Source of the DNA: Parvicella sp963922585
GTDB taxonomy: Bacteria; Bacteroidota; Bacteroidia; Flavobacteriales_D; Parvicellaceae
Length of the DNA stretch: 64,000 bases
Assembly: GCA_963922585.1 (NCBI GenBank)
Contig: CAWUIK010000003.1
Location: 13,012 to 77,011, forward strand
Direction of reading: 5' to 3'
Shown in pieces: positions 1 through 8,525 of this stretch. Positions within the stretch are counted from its first letter, which is position 1. The number at the start of each line of letters is the position of its first letter. The notes under the pieces are model-generated. The model saw only the letters and a list, made by a program, of their open reading frames with translations. It made no database searches and was not told the DNA's origin. Made by a program: the position numbers and the translations under genes.

Positions 1-80
1 TCGAAAGTGAGTTTAAAAAACAAATGCACGATAAAGAAGATCATCCCAACGGAAAACAACCAATGAAAGGAGGAAAATAA
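1..80 (+). CDS. 3' end of an unidentified protein (partial)
   Basis: The window opens inside a reading frame whose codons begin at base 3 and which ends in TAA at 78-80. Only about 25 residues are visible; they are very polar, with a His/Asp/Lys-rich stretch and a Met-Lys-Gly-Gly-Lys end. A convincing rho-independent terminator follows within 35 bases, which supports this being a real gene end. The family cannot be named from so short a tail. Confidence 0.5.
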   Translation, partial: ESEFKKQMHDKEDHPNGKQPMKGGK

Positions 81-111
81 TTGTAGTTTATTTTTTTGAG
101 TACTTATAAGA

Positions 112-141
112 AGAGCGGTAGTTTTATCGCTCTTTTTTTTT
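112..141 (+). terminator. Rho-independent terminator of the partial gene
   Basis: AGAGCG (112-117) pairs with CGCTCT (128-133) around a 10-base loop, followed by an unbroken T run. It closes the partial first gene and lies just before the 3' end of the convergent small secreted protein. Confidence 0.75.
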
Positions 142-149
142 ACTTATGA

Positions 150-497
150 TTAATCTCGTTGCACCCTAAATCCTTTAGAATGAAAAGTAGGTTCACAATC
201 TTTTTTCGAGTCAATTTGTATTAACAATTCTTCTTCTGGTTTAAAATCTAACTCCTCAGGATTGATTTCAATACCTCCAATTTTATAGTTGGTTTTGATT
301 TTTTTGCCGTTAATCACGATTTTTTTGACACAAAAACTCTTTTTACCTACAACGTTTGGATTGTTTATTTGTATCATATTTCCATCCCAAACACCAACGA
401 AATAGGTGGTTTTCGTTTTTTGAGCATAACCAAAATTGATAAGTAATCCAAAAACGATTGTGAATATGTATTGTTTGGGAGTTAAAAGTTGTCTCAT
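150..497 (-). CDS. Small secreted hypothetical protein
   Basis: 115 residues starting with a Sec signal peptide: positively charged N-terminus, hydrophobic stretch at about residues 9-22, and a cleavage-like Gly-Tyr-Ala-Gln at about 23-26. The mature part of roughly 90 residues is Lys-rich with two Cys (in SFCVKK and KKDCEP) and predicted beta character. I recognise no family. The ATG start lies about 48 bases from the likely ATG of the divergent LON-domain gene, so the two share a short AT-rich intergenic promoter region. Probably periplasmic or surface-exposed; function unknown. Confidence 0.6.
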   Translation of the reverse strand: MRQLLTPKQYIFTIVFGLLINFGYAQKTKTTYFVGVWDGNMIQINNPNVVGKKSFCVKKIVINGKKIKTNYKIGGIEINPEELDFKPEEELLIQIDSKKDCEPTFHSKGFRVQRD

Positions 498-545
498 TTT
501 TTTCTGAATTTTACAATGCCAAAGATATTATTTTTTATAAAACAA

Positions 546-1151
546 ATGCAAATGCGAAACCAAAATGAAGATATAGGATTGTTTCCACTAAGGTTGTTTA
601 TGCTGCCAGGTGATCAAACAACCCTTCATATTTTTGAACCTCGATATTTGCAATTGATAATGGATTGTATCAATTCTCAAAAAGATTTTGGAATACCTTA
701 CCAAACCAAAACTTCTCTAAGTGAGTATGGTTCTATGGTAAATGTGGTGCAAATTTTAAAGAAATATGATAATGGAGAACTAGATGTTTTGGTGGAATGT
801 ACTTCAAATTTTAAAATTTTGCATTTCGAAGGACAAGCGGAAAACAAATTATATCCCGCAGGTTCTGTTTCAATTTTGGATGAACTTAACATTGAACCTT
901 CTGGTATTTTGATGAATCAAGTAAAAGATTATTTAGAAATTTTACTCGATAGAAATGTTACTGATGAATTAAATGATTATTTCTCTTTCAAACAAATAGT
1001 AAAATCTTTAAATTTAAATGATGAAGAAAAGTTTAAATTTTTGGGTTATTCCGAAGAAAAAAGAAATCAATTTCTATGTAATAAAGCCAAATTCTTGAGT
1101 ATTTTAATACAACAAGAAAAAATGGTAGTAGATCAGTTTTATTTAAACTAA
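546..1151 (+). CDS. LON substrate-binding domain protein
   Basis: About 201 residues resembling the stand-alone N-terminal substrate-binding domain of Lon proteases. The diagnostic opening IGLFPLRLFMLPGDQ is followed by LHIFEPRY, the typical Lon-N signature, and no AAA+ or Ser-Lys protease domain follows. Proteins of this type are common in Flavobacteriia and may bind unfolded peptides, but their role is not established. The frame stays open to a TTG at 489, but that overlaps the divergent gene. An ATG at 516 is possible; the ATG at 546 was chosen because Lon-N proteins have only about ten residues before the first strand. Confidence 0.75.
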   Translation: MQMRNQNEDIGLFPLRLFMLPGDQTTLHIFEPRYLQLIMDCINSQKDFGIPYQTKTSLSEYGSMVNVVQILKKYDNGELDVLVECTSNFKILHFEGQAENKLYPAGSVSILDELNIEPSGILMNQVKDYLEILLDRNVTDELNDYFSFKQIVKSLNLNDEEKFKFLGYSEEKRNQFLCNKAKFLSILIQQEKMVVDQFYLN

Positions 1152-1202
1152 AACGACTCATTAAATTTATTTTACAATTTAAATAAATTACCTTGGAATT
1201 AG

Positions 1203-1210
1203 TATTTTTG
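1203..1210 (+). promoter_or_regulatory. -7 promoter element TATTTTTG
   Basis: Matches the Bacteroidota -7 consensus TAnnTTTG. It ends only 7 bases before the ATG of the outer-membrane barrel gene, so the transcript would have an extremely short or absent leader. No good -33 TTTG is seen at the usual 17-23 base spacing. Confidence 0.4.
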
Positions 1211-1217
1211 CACTGAA

Positions 1218-1820
1218 ATGCAAAAACTCGTTCGAAATATTTCTATCTTTTTAATTGGATTTTTTTCAATTGCTTCCAACTTTTTTGGTCAAGAAATGGG
1301 GTTAAAATCTGGATTTGTTTTTTCATCTTTAAAGAATGTTTCTGGTGTTAATCTTAGGCCTGGATTTCAAATTGGGGGCTATAAAACTTTTGGCTCAACT
1401 GAAAGGTTGTTCTTTAGCAGCGAAGTTTTATTGACTCAAAAAGGCTCTTGGAGTTGGGACCAGTCGAATCTTAATAGTATAAGTCTAGCCTATTTTGACT
1501 TGGCTTTTTACTTTTGTGTAGATGTAACAGAAAAATTTAATTTAAATTTTGGTATTCAACCTTCTATATTATTAGTAGGTAGGCATCGTTTTATTGAAAA
1601 CGAAATAAAACAGGCAAAATTTGTTGGAAATGATGTTTCAAGATTCGACTATTCCACTTTGTTGGGTGTAGAATACAAGTTATCGGAAAATATATTTTTA
1701 GGTTTAAGATACAATCACAGTTTTGTTCCACTTCAAGGATATGGTGGTAATATCTCAGTTTCAGGAACAATACCTATTTCAAGAATATTTCAAATGTATG
1801 CAGGTTTAAAATTGAAATAA
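1218..1820 (+). CDS. Outer-membrane beta-barrel protein (porin-like)
   Basis: 200 residues with a signal peptide (hydrophobic residues about 8-22, ending near Phe-Gly-Gln) and then alternating amphipathic strands: GLKSGFVFSS, GFQIGGYKTF, LFFSSEVLLTQKGSW, LNFGIQPSILLVG, YSTLLGVEYKLSENIFLGLRYNHSF. The last strand ends MYAGLKLK. This is the pattern of the OmpW/PF13568-type 8-stranded barrels abundant in Bacteroidota. The final residue is not aromatic, so membrane insertion is inferred from pattern only. The stop codon is 4 bases from the convergent MORN protein's stop. Confidence 0.7.
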   Translation: MQKLVRNISIFLIGFFSIASNFFGQEMGLKSGFVFSSLKNVSGVNLRPGFQIGGYKTFGSTERLFFSSEVLLTQKGSWSWDQSNLNSISLAYFDLAFYFCVDVTEKFNLNFGIQPSILLVGRHRFIENEIKQAKFVGNDVSRFDYSTLLGVEYKLSENIFLGLRYNHSFVPLQGYGGNISVSGTIPISRIFQMYAGLKLK

Positions 1821-1824
1821 TTTT

Positions 1825-2703
1825 TTATTTCACAAATTCATCATTTGACCAAATTCCATCAAAAATAATCTTATTATCTTTATCATATAAAGTTCCTTTA
1901 CCACTTCTTTTGTCGTTCAACCATTCACCCTCATATTTTTCGCCATTAGCCCAATGATATGAGCCTTTTCCAGTTCTTTTGTCTTGTGAAAAATCTCCTT
2001 CGTACCAATCACCATTACTCCATTTATAATAGCCTTTACTATCTTGTTTTAGATTGTCTTTCCATTCTCCCAAGTAAATACTACCAGAAACATAATGCCC
2101 CATTCCTTTACCGTTTGCTTTATTGTTATTAATCTCTCCAAAATACAATATTTTTGTCCCATTAAGACTTTGGAAATTCAACTTGGAGATTTTTGAACCT
2201 TTTTCCTTATTTTTTTCAGCAAACAACTCTTTCTCTAGGTCAACTATTATTTCTTTATAAATGTTTTCAATTGAATCGAATTTTACATTAAAAGTACTGT
2301 CATTGCATTTTAATTGAAAATCAAATAAATCTTGGAGTTCTTGAATTTTAGATTTATCTTCTACAGTTATAAAAATAGTAGAGTCATTATTATCTGTTTT
2401 AGTTAAAGGCATCAAATCAAGTCTTGATTTATAGAGATTTCCTGTGTCATTATCTTCATTTTCTGAAATTTTAGAATAAATTGCTAAAGCTTCTTCATAT
2501 TGAGCATTAATAAAATAGTCATCCGCTAAAGATTTTTTAGTGAAGTAGTCTATTTGAAGTAATATTGAGTCCTTGGCATTTTTTTCAATCTTTAAATCAC
2601 TCTCTAGTTGATTACTTTTAACCATGAGTGAAATAGACGATGTCGTCATAATGAGCATTACAACAACAGTAACAATAAATAGTATTTTAAGATTTTTGCT
2701 CAT
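1825..2703 (-). CDS. Membrane-anchored MORN-repeat protein
   Basis: 292 residues. Residues about 7-29 form one transmembrane helix or uncleaved signal anchor, followed by a coiled-coil-like, Glu/Lys-rich region containing a short TPR-like helix pair (DDYFINAQYEEALAIYSKI). From about residue 185 come MORN repeats of ~23 residues (e.g. YLGEWKDN, YEGDFSQDKRTGKG, YEGEWLNDKRSGKG). MORN repeats form beta-hairpin ladders used for membrane or protein binding. Last gene of a reverse three-gene operon, 7 bases after the DUF2490 gene. Substrate unknown. Confidence 0.75.
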   Translation of the reverse strand: MSKNLKILFIVTVVVMLIMTTSSISLMVKSNQLESDLKIEKNAKDSILLQIDYFTKKSLADDYFINAQYEEALAIYSKISENEDNDTGNLYKSRLDLMPLTKTDNNDSTIFITVEDKSKIQELQDLFDFQLKCNDSTFNVKFDSIENIYKEIIVDLEKELFAEKNKEKGSKISKLNFQSLNGTKILYFGEINNNKANGKGMGHYVSGSIYLGEWKDNLKQDSKGYYKWSNGDWYEGDFSQDKRTGKGSYHWANGEKYEGEWLNDKRSGKGTLYDKDNKIIFDGIWSNDEFVK

Positions 2704-2710
2704 CTATTGA

Positions 2711-3517
2711 TTAGTCTAAAACATTTACTTTGGGAATTTTTTTGGTTTCTTTTCTAAAATCTAAAGATATATAACATTTAAAATGATAAATAAACCTTTG
2801 TCTATAAACAATGCTATTAGTAAAAGATTGACCAATAGCATACATTAAACCAGTTGAATAAGTAACTTTAGAATTGTAAATATAAGAAAGCAAAGGACTC
2901 ATTCTGACTTCCTCTATGTGACTACCCATCACTTTTTTTCCACTTTGTAAAATAATTTCTACTTCAGGGTTTAAGTAAATTGTTCCAGGACCAAGTTTTT
3001 TCTTATTCAAAGGAATTTTCATGTAAAATTTATAACGCCATCTATTTCTAAAAATCCATTCGTTATTGTCTAAAAGATTACTTCTACTCCATCTATGTTC
3101 TATTCTAACTCTGTGATATATTCTAATATTAGCAAGTGGACTTGCGAATAAATATTCGTGCCAAATTCTAGGTTCGTATATTACATGTTCGTATTCTGGA
3201 TTTCCTGGATCTGGAGTAAAATCCAATCTCAAAACACCTCCTAAAGACATGTTGAAAGAAGGTGAAAAAAAGTAATTAACTGCATGTCTATTATAAATCT
3301 GCCCCATTTTCCCTAAAAAAGGCACATCATTATAATTTACTCTTCGATAATGAAACTCAGCCATCCAGTATAATTTGTCTGTAATTCTGAACTGATTGTA
3401 TGATCCTATCCATAAATTTGTTCCAGGAGTTCTAAATTCTTTACCTACTATTGCGTCTTGAGCATGAGGAATTAAATAGAAAAAAACAGATAATATGCTA
3501 ATCAATAATCTTTTCAT
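2711..3517 (-). CDS. DUF2490-family outer-membrane protein
   Basis: 268 residues with a signal peptide (about 1-19, ending Pro-His-Ala-Gln). Typical DUF2490 features follow: LWIGSYNQFRITDKLYWMAE near the start, RHAVNYFFSP, a YEPRIWHEYLF strand, HRVRIEHRW and FRNRWRYKF. The family is thought to form an outer-membrane barrel of unknown function in Bacteroidota. Its ATG overlaps the stop of the preceding gene by one base (TAATG), which points to translational coupling. Flanked on both sides by MORN/YwqK-like proteins. Confidence 0.75.
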   Translation of the reverse strand: MKRLLISILSVFFYLIPHAQDAIVGKEFRTPGTNLWIGSYNQFRITDKLYWMAEFHYRRVNYNDVPFLGKMGQIYNRHAVNYFFSPSFNMSLGGVLRLDFTPDPGNPEYEHVIYEPRIWHEYLFASPLANIRIYHRVRIEHRWSRSNLLDNNEWIFRNRWRYKFYMKIPLNKKKLGPGTIYLNPEVEIILQSGKKVMGSHIEEVRMSPLLSYIYNSKVTYSTGLMYAIGQSFTNSIVYRQRFIYHFKCYISLDFRKETKKIPKVNVLD

Positions 3518-5502
3518 TATTCAAACATTAGATTAAAATTTAGCAGTTCAGAAACTTTAAACGGATCTTTTTCTTTTTTTACTTTTCGTTCAATTTTCCT
3601 CGTATCTTCATTCAATACTCGTAGCATTCCATTATGTATATTTTCAAGGTTTTTATGTGCCAAATCTATATTGCTACAATTCATGCTTTTTAATAGTTCA
3701 AATATTTTAGGCATTAATATCTCTTTGTAAGCACTGTAAATATTTGGCTTTGTTACCTCTTCCATGTAATCCGAAATGTATGGATTAAAGACATTTTTCA
3801 CATATTTTTCTTTAATGTAATCATTTTGTAATGGAGTTTTTTTAAGTGAAATTATCAGTTTTTCTATATTTTCAAAACATGATATGTAACTTCCTATTAG
3901 TTTCATCTTATCTGTTGCATCACTGAGTTCATTATAGTTTTTTAGTTCAACACTTACAAAAGTGTTGATAATGTCATCTACCTCAAAACCTGCCAAAGTA
4001 TTCAATTGATTAGGTATTGAGTGCTTGTTTAAATATATAATACTCTCATATAATTCTAACAACCGACTTTCCTTTTCAAATAATCTATTTTCTTTTCTTG
4101 CTTGAAATATAAACTTTTCTATGTGTTCTATAGTAGAAGTGATTTCAATTTGAACTTCATCAAAAAATAAAATAAGATTTTTGCAGGACTCTGACGACTC
4201 AAACTTATTATTAGGGAGAAAAAAATATGGATCTAATTGATGCTCAAAAGTTAAATCAATCTTGCGGCCTGCCGATAGAAAGCGTTCTATAAAGAGTGGT
4301 CTATTTAAATATTCCAGTGTACCATTTTGATATAAGTTGACAATTGAATCAATTGGTTTCAACATGATACTATCAAATGCTTTAAGAATAGTAATATTTT
4401 TTTCAATTTCTACATTTGAAATTTTGGCCAAATTAATTTGAGGTGTCTTTAATATTGATTTAATAATACTATCTAAGTTTTTTACTTTATAAGTCAATTG
4501 ATTAAAATATTCTTTTTCTTTTTCATTGATGTTGTATTTATAAAGTTTTGCATAAATACTTGGACTTATTGTATTTTCAGAGATATTTTTAAAAATTGTA
4601 TCTAGTGTATTGATAAAATGAATTGACTCTAAAAAAAGTTTATTTGTTTCATCCAATAGATTATCCCGAACATTTAAATCATTATTTGCGATAATGGATT
4701 TAAGTTTTAGAATTCTAAAAAAGTTGTCATCTACTGGAATGGTAACTAGACTTGTATTATCTAAAGAAAAAGTATCTAAGACTATATGATATGACTTATC
4801 TATATCATAAAGGATCTTTTCTCTTAGAATATTATCTTCAAAAAACAACTCCTTTATCAAAGTTTTCTTTTTGTTTTCATTTAGTAGGTAATACCTCCAA
4901 ACTCCTTGAGGTAAACCATTATCGTCTAGATTAATTTCAATTAGAAATTTTTTGTTGTCTAAAATAATAGTTCCAGAAACCTTATCGTTCTTGTAATTTA
5001 CAAGAAGATGAGATAAGGTATCGTCTACGTTTGAATCTTTAATCTTCCATTGATTATAATTCCAGTTCCCCTCCTTTTTACCATTTTCGAAAATACCTTT
5101 ACAAGAGAACTCTAAGCCATTTGTTTTGTTTGCATATTTATGGTTTTCAAAAACAATTTCATTTGTCATTTCATATTGTCCATCAGATAGCGACCATATA
5201 CCTTCAGGGTGGTTGTTCTTAAAATTACCATTGAAAACTGATGATTCAAAGTTTTCGTTCTTTACACTATCATGCTGTATTCTCAATAACTTATAATATC
5301 CATTTTTTTCTTTATGATTGTTGTTTGAAATATATTCAAATGATTCAATAAATTTTTTATTGTTTAATGTAAACTCTCTTGTTATTTCATTGGTGGTTTG
5401 AGCAATAATGGATTGACATAATAAAATAAAAATCAAAAGAATTGACATGCAATAGACATGCAATCTGATTTTTCTATATTCAATGTTTCTAACTTGCTCC
5501 AT
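3517..5502 (-). CDS. Secreted protein with YwqK/MORN-like N-terminal repeats
   Basis: 661 residues. A hydrophobic segment at about 16-34 ending near Ile-Ile-Ala-Gln is a signal peptide. Residues about 60-240 hold degenerate MORN/YwqK-type units (NGNFKNNHPEGIWSL, CKGIFENGKKEGNWNYN, LPQGVWRYYL). The remaining ~400 residues are strongly alpha-helical, Leu/Ile/Lys-rich and without a recognised family. First gene of the reverse operon; its promoter lies in the ~95-base gap to the divergent lipoprotein gene. Function unknown; the operon suggests a joint envelope role with the DUF2490 and MORN proteins. Confidence 0.65.
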   Translation of the reverse strand: MEQVRNIEYRKIRLHVYCMSILLIFILLCQSIIAQTTNEITREFTLNNKKFIESFEYISNNNHKEKNGYYKLLRIQHDSVKNENFESSVFNGNFKNNHPEGIWSLSDGQYEMTNEIVFENHKYANKTNGLEFSCKGIFENGKKEGNWNYNQWKIKDSNVDDTLSHLLVNYKNDKVSGTIILDNKKFLIEINLDDNGLPQGVWRYYLLNENKKKTLIKELFFEDNILREKILYDIDKSYHIVLDTFSLDNTSLVTIPVDDNFFRILKLKSIIANNDLNVRDNLLDETNKLFLESIHFINTLDTIFKNISENTISPSIYAKLYKYNINEKEKEYFNQLTYKVKNLDSIIKSILKTPQINLAKISNVEIEKNITILKAFDSIMLKPIDSIVNLYQNGTLEYLNRPLFIERFLSAGRKIDLTFEHQLDPYFFLPNNKFESSESCKNLILFFDEVQIEITSTIEHIEKFIFQARKENRLFEKESRLLELYESIIYLNKHSIPNQLNTLAGFEVDDIINTFVSVELKNYNELSDATDKMKLIGSYISCFENIEKLIISLKKTPLQNDYIKEKYVKNVFNPYISDYMEEVTKPNIYSAYKEILMPKIFELLKSMNCSNIDLAHKNLENIHNGMLRVLNEDTRKIERKVKKEKDPFKVSELLNFNLMFE

Positions 5503-5565
5503 TTTGTATGCAAATTTAAGTAAATTTATATTCGATATTCAATAGTTTCAAACAATATGTTTGAC

Positions 5566-5573
5566 TACTTTTG
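5566..5573 (+). promoter_or_regulatory. -7 promoter element TACTTTTG
   Basis: Exact TAnnTTTG match 25 bases before the ATG of the small lipoprotein gene. The -33 region shows only TTTC, so the promoter is supported by one element. Confidence 0.4.
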
Positions 5574-5598
5574 TTGTTATAACTGTAATCTTTAGAAG

Positions 5599-5937
5599 AT
5601 GAAATTCTTTGTAACTATTTTAATTTTTATACTATTCAATATTTCATGTGCTTCTAACACAAGTGATGAAAAAACGGAAGACAATGATAAAACACTAAAA
5701 TATGATGTTTCTTCTTCTGAATATCAATTAGCAAATATTTTGTGCGAATGTTTTGATAATTTTGAAGAAAACGATGTTTTAGGTCAGTTTGATGTAATTG
5801 AATGTTTTAGTTCAAAAATAAATGATACTTCACTTAATGATACTGATGCAATTAAAACACAAAAAATATTAAAAGACATTTGTCCCGAAAGCTCTAAGAA
5901 ATTTGAGGAATGGCAAGAAAAAATGGAAGGTAATTAG
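5599..5937 (+). CDS. Small lipoprotein of unknown function
   Basis: 112 residues. The signal ends in a lipobox (IS-Cys-Ala at about 16-18), so the product should be a lipid-anchored envelope protein. The mature part is acidic and Ser/Thr-rich for 25 residues, then helical with Cys at about 50, 52, 68 and 94 (ILCECF, IECF, ICPES), suggesting one or two disulfides. No family recognised. It is followed by the independently promoted YceI gene. Confidence 0.6.
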   Translation: MKFFVTILIFILFNISCASNTSDEKTEDNDKTLKYDVSSSEYQLANILCECFDNFEENDVLGQFDVIECFSSKINDTSLNDTDAIKTQKILKDICPESSKKFEEWQEKMEGN

Positions 5938-5967
5938 TTTACGTGTAAAATAATGTGTCGTAAAATA

Positions 5968-5997
5968 TTTGCAAGTAAATAAAAAGCATTATATTTG
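5968..5997 (+). promoter_or_regulatory. Promoter of the YceI gene
   Basis: TTTG at 5968-5971, an 18-base spacer, then TATATTTG at 5990-5997: both elements of the Bacteroidota housekeeping promoter at the expected distance. The leader to the ATG is about 25 bases and AT-rich, with no Shine-Dalgarno. Confidence 0.65.
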
Positions 5998-6024
5998 CAG
6001 TAAATTTAAAAATTAGAAAATAAA

Positions 6025-6639
6025 ATGAAAAAATTAGTTTATTCAATTTTTGCTATTGGAGCAATGTCTTTAGTTAGCTGTGCTGGTGAAGAGAAAAAAG
6101 AAGAAGTTGTTGCAATTTCTGGTGTTTACAACACTGCTGAAAGCGCATCAATTGTATGGAAAGCAAAACATTACGGTGATGCAGATTTCGTTCACGTAGG
6201 AACTGTTCCTACATCAGGTAATGTAGTAGTAGAAAACAATCAAGTGATTGGCGGTGAATTCAAATTTAACCTTGTTAAATTGGATGAAGAAGGTGATAAT
6301 GATTACACTAAAATGTTAGAAGGTCACTTACAGGATTCTACTTTTTTCTTTACTTCAATGTTCCCAGATGCTACATTTACCATTACAAGTGCTACAGAAA
6401 CTAGCGTTACAGGTGAATTGTCTGTTTTGGGTGTTTCTCAAACAGTTACTATCGATGGAACACTTTCTGTTACTGATGGTGAAGTTGCTTTAGTTGGATC
6501 AACTACTGTAGACATGTTAGGATTTAACATGCCATACTTGTTGGAGTCTGAACAAGCACCAGAGGACAAAAAGAGTCAATCTCCAGATCCTAAGGTAGTT
6601 GTTGAAATCGACTTGAAATTAGCAAAAGCGGCTATGTAA
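6025..6639 (+). CDS. YceI-family lipoprotein
   Basis: 204 residues. A lipobox (VSCAGE, Cys at about 19) replaces the usual YceI signal peptide, so the protein is membrane-anchored. The body has the lipocalin-like YceI pattern: SIVWKAKHYG, a strand pair around GGEFKFNLVKLD, the conserved MLEGHLQDSTFFFTSMFPDATFTI region split across two segments, then GELSVLGVSQTVTIDGTL. YceI domains bind isoprenoid or other amphiphilic ligands. It has its own promoter and a terminator, so it is monocistronic. Confidence 0.85.
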   Translation: MKKLVYSIFAIGAMSLVSCAGEEKKEEVVAISGVYNTAESASIVWKAKHYGDADFVHVGTVPTSGNVVVENNQVIGGEFKFNLVKLDEEGDNDYTKMLEGHLQDSTFFFTSMFPDATFTITSATETSVTGELSVLGVSQTVTIDGTLSVTDGEVALVGSTTVDMLGFNMPYLLESEQAPEDKKSQSPDPKVVVEIDLKLAKAAM

Positions 6640-6665
6640 TTTTAGTTGTTAAAGTTAAATACACA

Positions 6666-6708
6666 AAAGAGGTTTCTGTTTTACCAAAATAGAAGCCTCT
6701 TTTTTTTA
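6666..6708. terminator. Terminator between YceI gene and convergent glycosyltransferase
   Basis: AGAGG-TTTCT and AGAAG-CCTCT form a stem around a ~14-base loop, followed by eight T on the + strand. The preceding AAAA also gives the reverse gene a U run, so it can serve both convergent genes. Confidence 0.7.
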
Positions 6709-6718
6709 ATAGCAAAAA

Positions 6719-7813
6719 TCACCTTTTACTAGAAATTAAGGCATATAGTTCTTGATATTTTTTCACAGTTTGTTCATGACTTAGTACTGTCATAATTCTC
6801 TCTCGTGATTTTTCTGAAAACTGCTTTAAAAGTTCTGGATTGTTATATACTTTTAGAATCGCTTCTGCAAAACCTTTAGAATCTTTTGACTTCACAACTA
6901 AACCTGAAACACCATCTTCATGAAGTTCCACATTTCCTTTTATATCACTAATTATAGATGGTGTACCCATTGACATTGCCTCCAAAACACTTTTGGTAAT
7001 GGACTCTCCTTTTATAGAAGTTAAAACAAAAACGCTACTTGATTTTACAATGTTTAAAGCATCTTTTCTGTAACCCAAGAAATGAACTTTTCCTTTATTG
7101 TGACTTTTAGACAATATTGCTTCTGCTTCCTTATTTTTCAAATCATTTCCAACCAAAAGAAAATGAATGTTTGAATCTGTAGGAATGTACTTTGTAGCTT
7201 CCATTAGATATTTAACGCCTTTCATTCTTCTATTGTTGGCCACTAAAACCACTGTAAAAGCATCCTCATTAATGCCTATTTCTCTTTTGATTTCTATAGG
7301 TTTAACATTGTTATACCAATCAATATTATGGCCTTTGTTGATTACAATGGCTTTTTGTTTGGTTAGTTTCCCATTTTCTATTAAATCATTTGCAACTCCA
7401 ATAGAATTACAAATAATATAATCCACTCTTTTGTTCAAATGTTTGAAATAAGAAGTCAAGTCCCACCAATGCATATTGGCAGAATAACCTCTATATAAGA
7501 TAATTTTTATTGGTAAATCTTTGAAGGCTTTAATTCCATTAATAGTAGCCACATTATTAAAAAGATGCACTGCATCATATTTTCCTTTAATAACTTCAGA
7601 GCGCATAAATGAAATTTCACTTTTATCAAATTTTTTCTCTGGATGAAATGGAATTATCTTTATTCCATGTTCTTCAAACCTCTTTACATAATTGCTTTCT
7701 TTGTAAGTCATAATGGTAATGTCGTATCCTAATTTTGCAAGACTTACAAAAATTTCTGCCTCTGGTCTTACAACATGAATGTCATTATAATTACTAACTA
7801 CTAGAATTTTCAC
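6719..7813 (-). CDS. Glycosyltransferase family 4 (GT-B fold)
   Basis: 364 residues. N-terminal Rossmann domain starts ILVVSNYNDIHVV. The C-terminal domain has the GT4 signatures: VVLVANNRRMKGVKYLMEA (first donor-site strand), KVHFLGYRKDALNIVKSSSVFVLTS and the EX7E region ESITKSVLEAMSMGTPSI followed by GLVV. It probably transfers a sugar from a nucleotide donor to a lipid or glycan of the envelope; the acceptor is not predictable. Start is GTG. Third gene of the panB-pseudouridine synthase operon, 9 bases downstream, which says nothing about its substrate. Confidence 0.8.
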   Translation of the reverse strand: MKILVVSNYNDIHVVRPEAEIFVSLAKLGYDITIMTYKESNYVKRFEEHGIKIIPFHPEKKFDKSEISFMRSEVIKGKYDAVHLFNNVATINGIKAFKDLPIKIILYRGYSANMHWWDLTSYFKHLNKRVDYIICNSIGVANDLIENGKLTKQKAIVINKGHNIDWYNNVKPIEIKREIGINEDAFTVVLVANNRRMKGVKYLMEATKYIPTDSNIHFLLVGNDLKNKEAEAILSKSHNKGKVHFLGYRKDALNIVKSSSVFVLTSIKGESITKSVLEAMSMGTPSIISDIKGNVELHEDGVSGLVVKSKDSKGFAEAILKVYNNPELLKQFSEKSRERIMTVLSHEQTVKKYQELYALISSKR

Positions 7814-7822
7814 TATTATATT

Positions 7823-8518
7823 TTATTTATTTCCAATCAAATTAAACATTTCCCCCCAAAGTGGATCCTCTTTTGGAGGTCTGGCGTGTATCACAATTGG
7901 TTCTTTAGTAACTGGATGTTCGAATTCTAGAGTTTTTCCAAATAGATGAATAGATCCATCTCTGTTTGTTCTATGCCCTCCATATTTTACATCTCCTTTT
8001 ATTGGACAACCTATAGTACTCAGTTGAACACGAATTTGATGATGTCTGCCTGTTTGCGGCTTTACAACTAAATAAAAATAATTCTTACTTCTACCCATTA
8101 ACTTATAGTCTAGAACCGCTTTCTTGCTGTCTTTAACCTCGTTATCGTATGCTCTAGATTTATTTTTAATTTCATTTTTTTTCATAAAATGAATCAACGT
8201 AGCTTCATCTTCAGGTGGCGTATTTTCAACAATTGCCCAATATGTTTTTTGAACATCTTTACTTCTGAACTTTTCATTCATTCTAGCTAAAGCTTTACTA
8301 GTTCTAGCAAAAATTACCACTCCACCTACGGGCCTGTCCAAACGATGAATTACACCCAAAAAAACATCCCCAGGTTTATCGTATTTGTTTTTGATGTATT
8401 CTTTTACGAATTCTACAAGCGGCTTGTCCTCAGTTTTATCACCTTGAACAATATCTCCCGCTTTTTTACATACAGCAATCAAATGATTATCTTCGTATAA
8501 AACCTCTAGTTTATTCAT
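7823..8518 (-). CDS. RluA-family RNA pseudouridine synthase
   Basis: 231 residues. The catalytic motif HRLDRPVGG is present, with nucleophilic Asp at about 61, followed by VVIFARTSKAL. Downstream are GRHHQIRVQLS and GHPIxGDxKYG-type residues (CPIKGDVKYGG), all typical of RluA/RluC/RluD. No S4 domain precedes it, as in the short single-domain members. It isomerises uridine in rRNA or tRNA; the exact site cannot be told. Lies 7 bases after panB in the same operon, a pairing also common in other flavobacteria. Confidence 0.88.
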   Translation of the reverse strand: MNKLEVLYEDNHLIAVCKKAGDIVQGDKTEDKPLVEFVKEYIKNKYDKPGDVFLGVIHRLDRPVGGVVIFARTSKALARMNEKFRSKDVQKTYWAIVENTPPEDEATLIHFMKKNEIKNKSRAYDNEVKDSKKAVLDYKLMGRSKNYFYLVVKPQTGRHHQIRVQLSTIGCPIKGDVKYGGHRTNRDGSIHLFGKTLEFEHPVTKEPIVIHARPPKEDPLWGEMFNLIGNK

Positions 8519-8525
8519 TTCAAAC

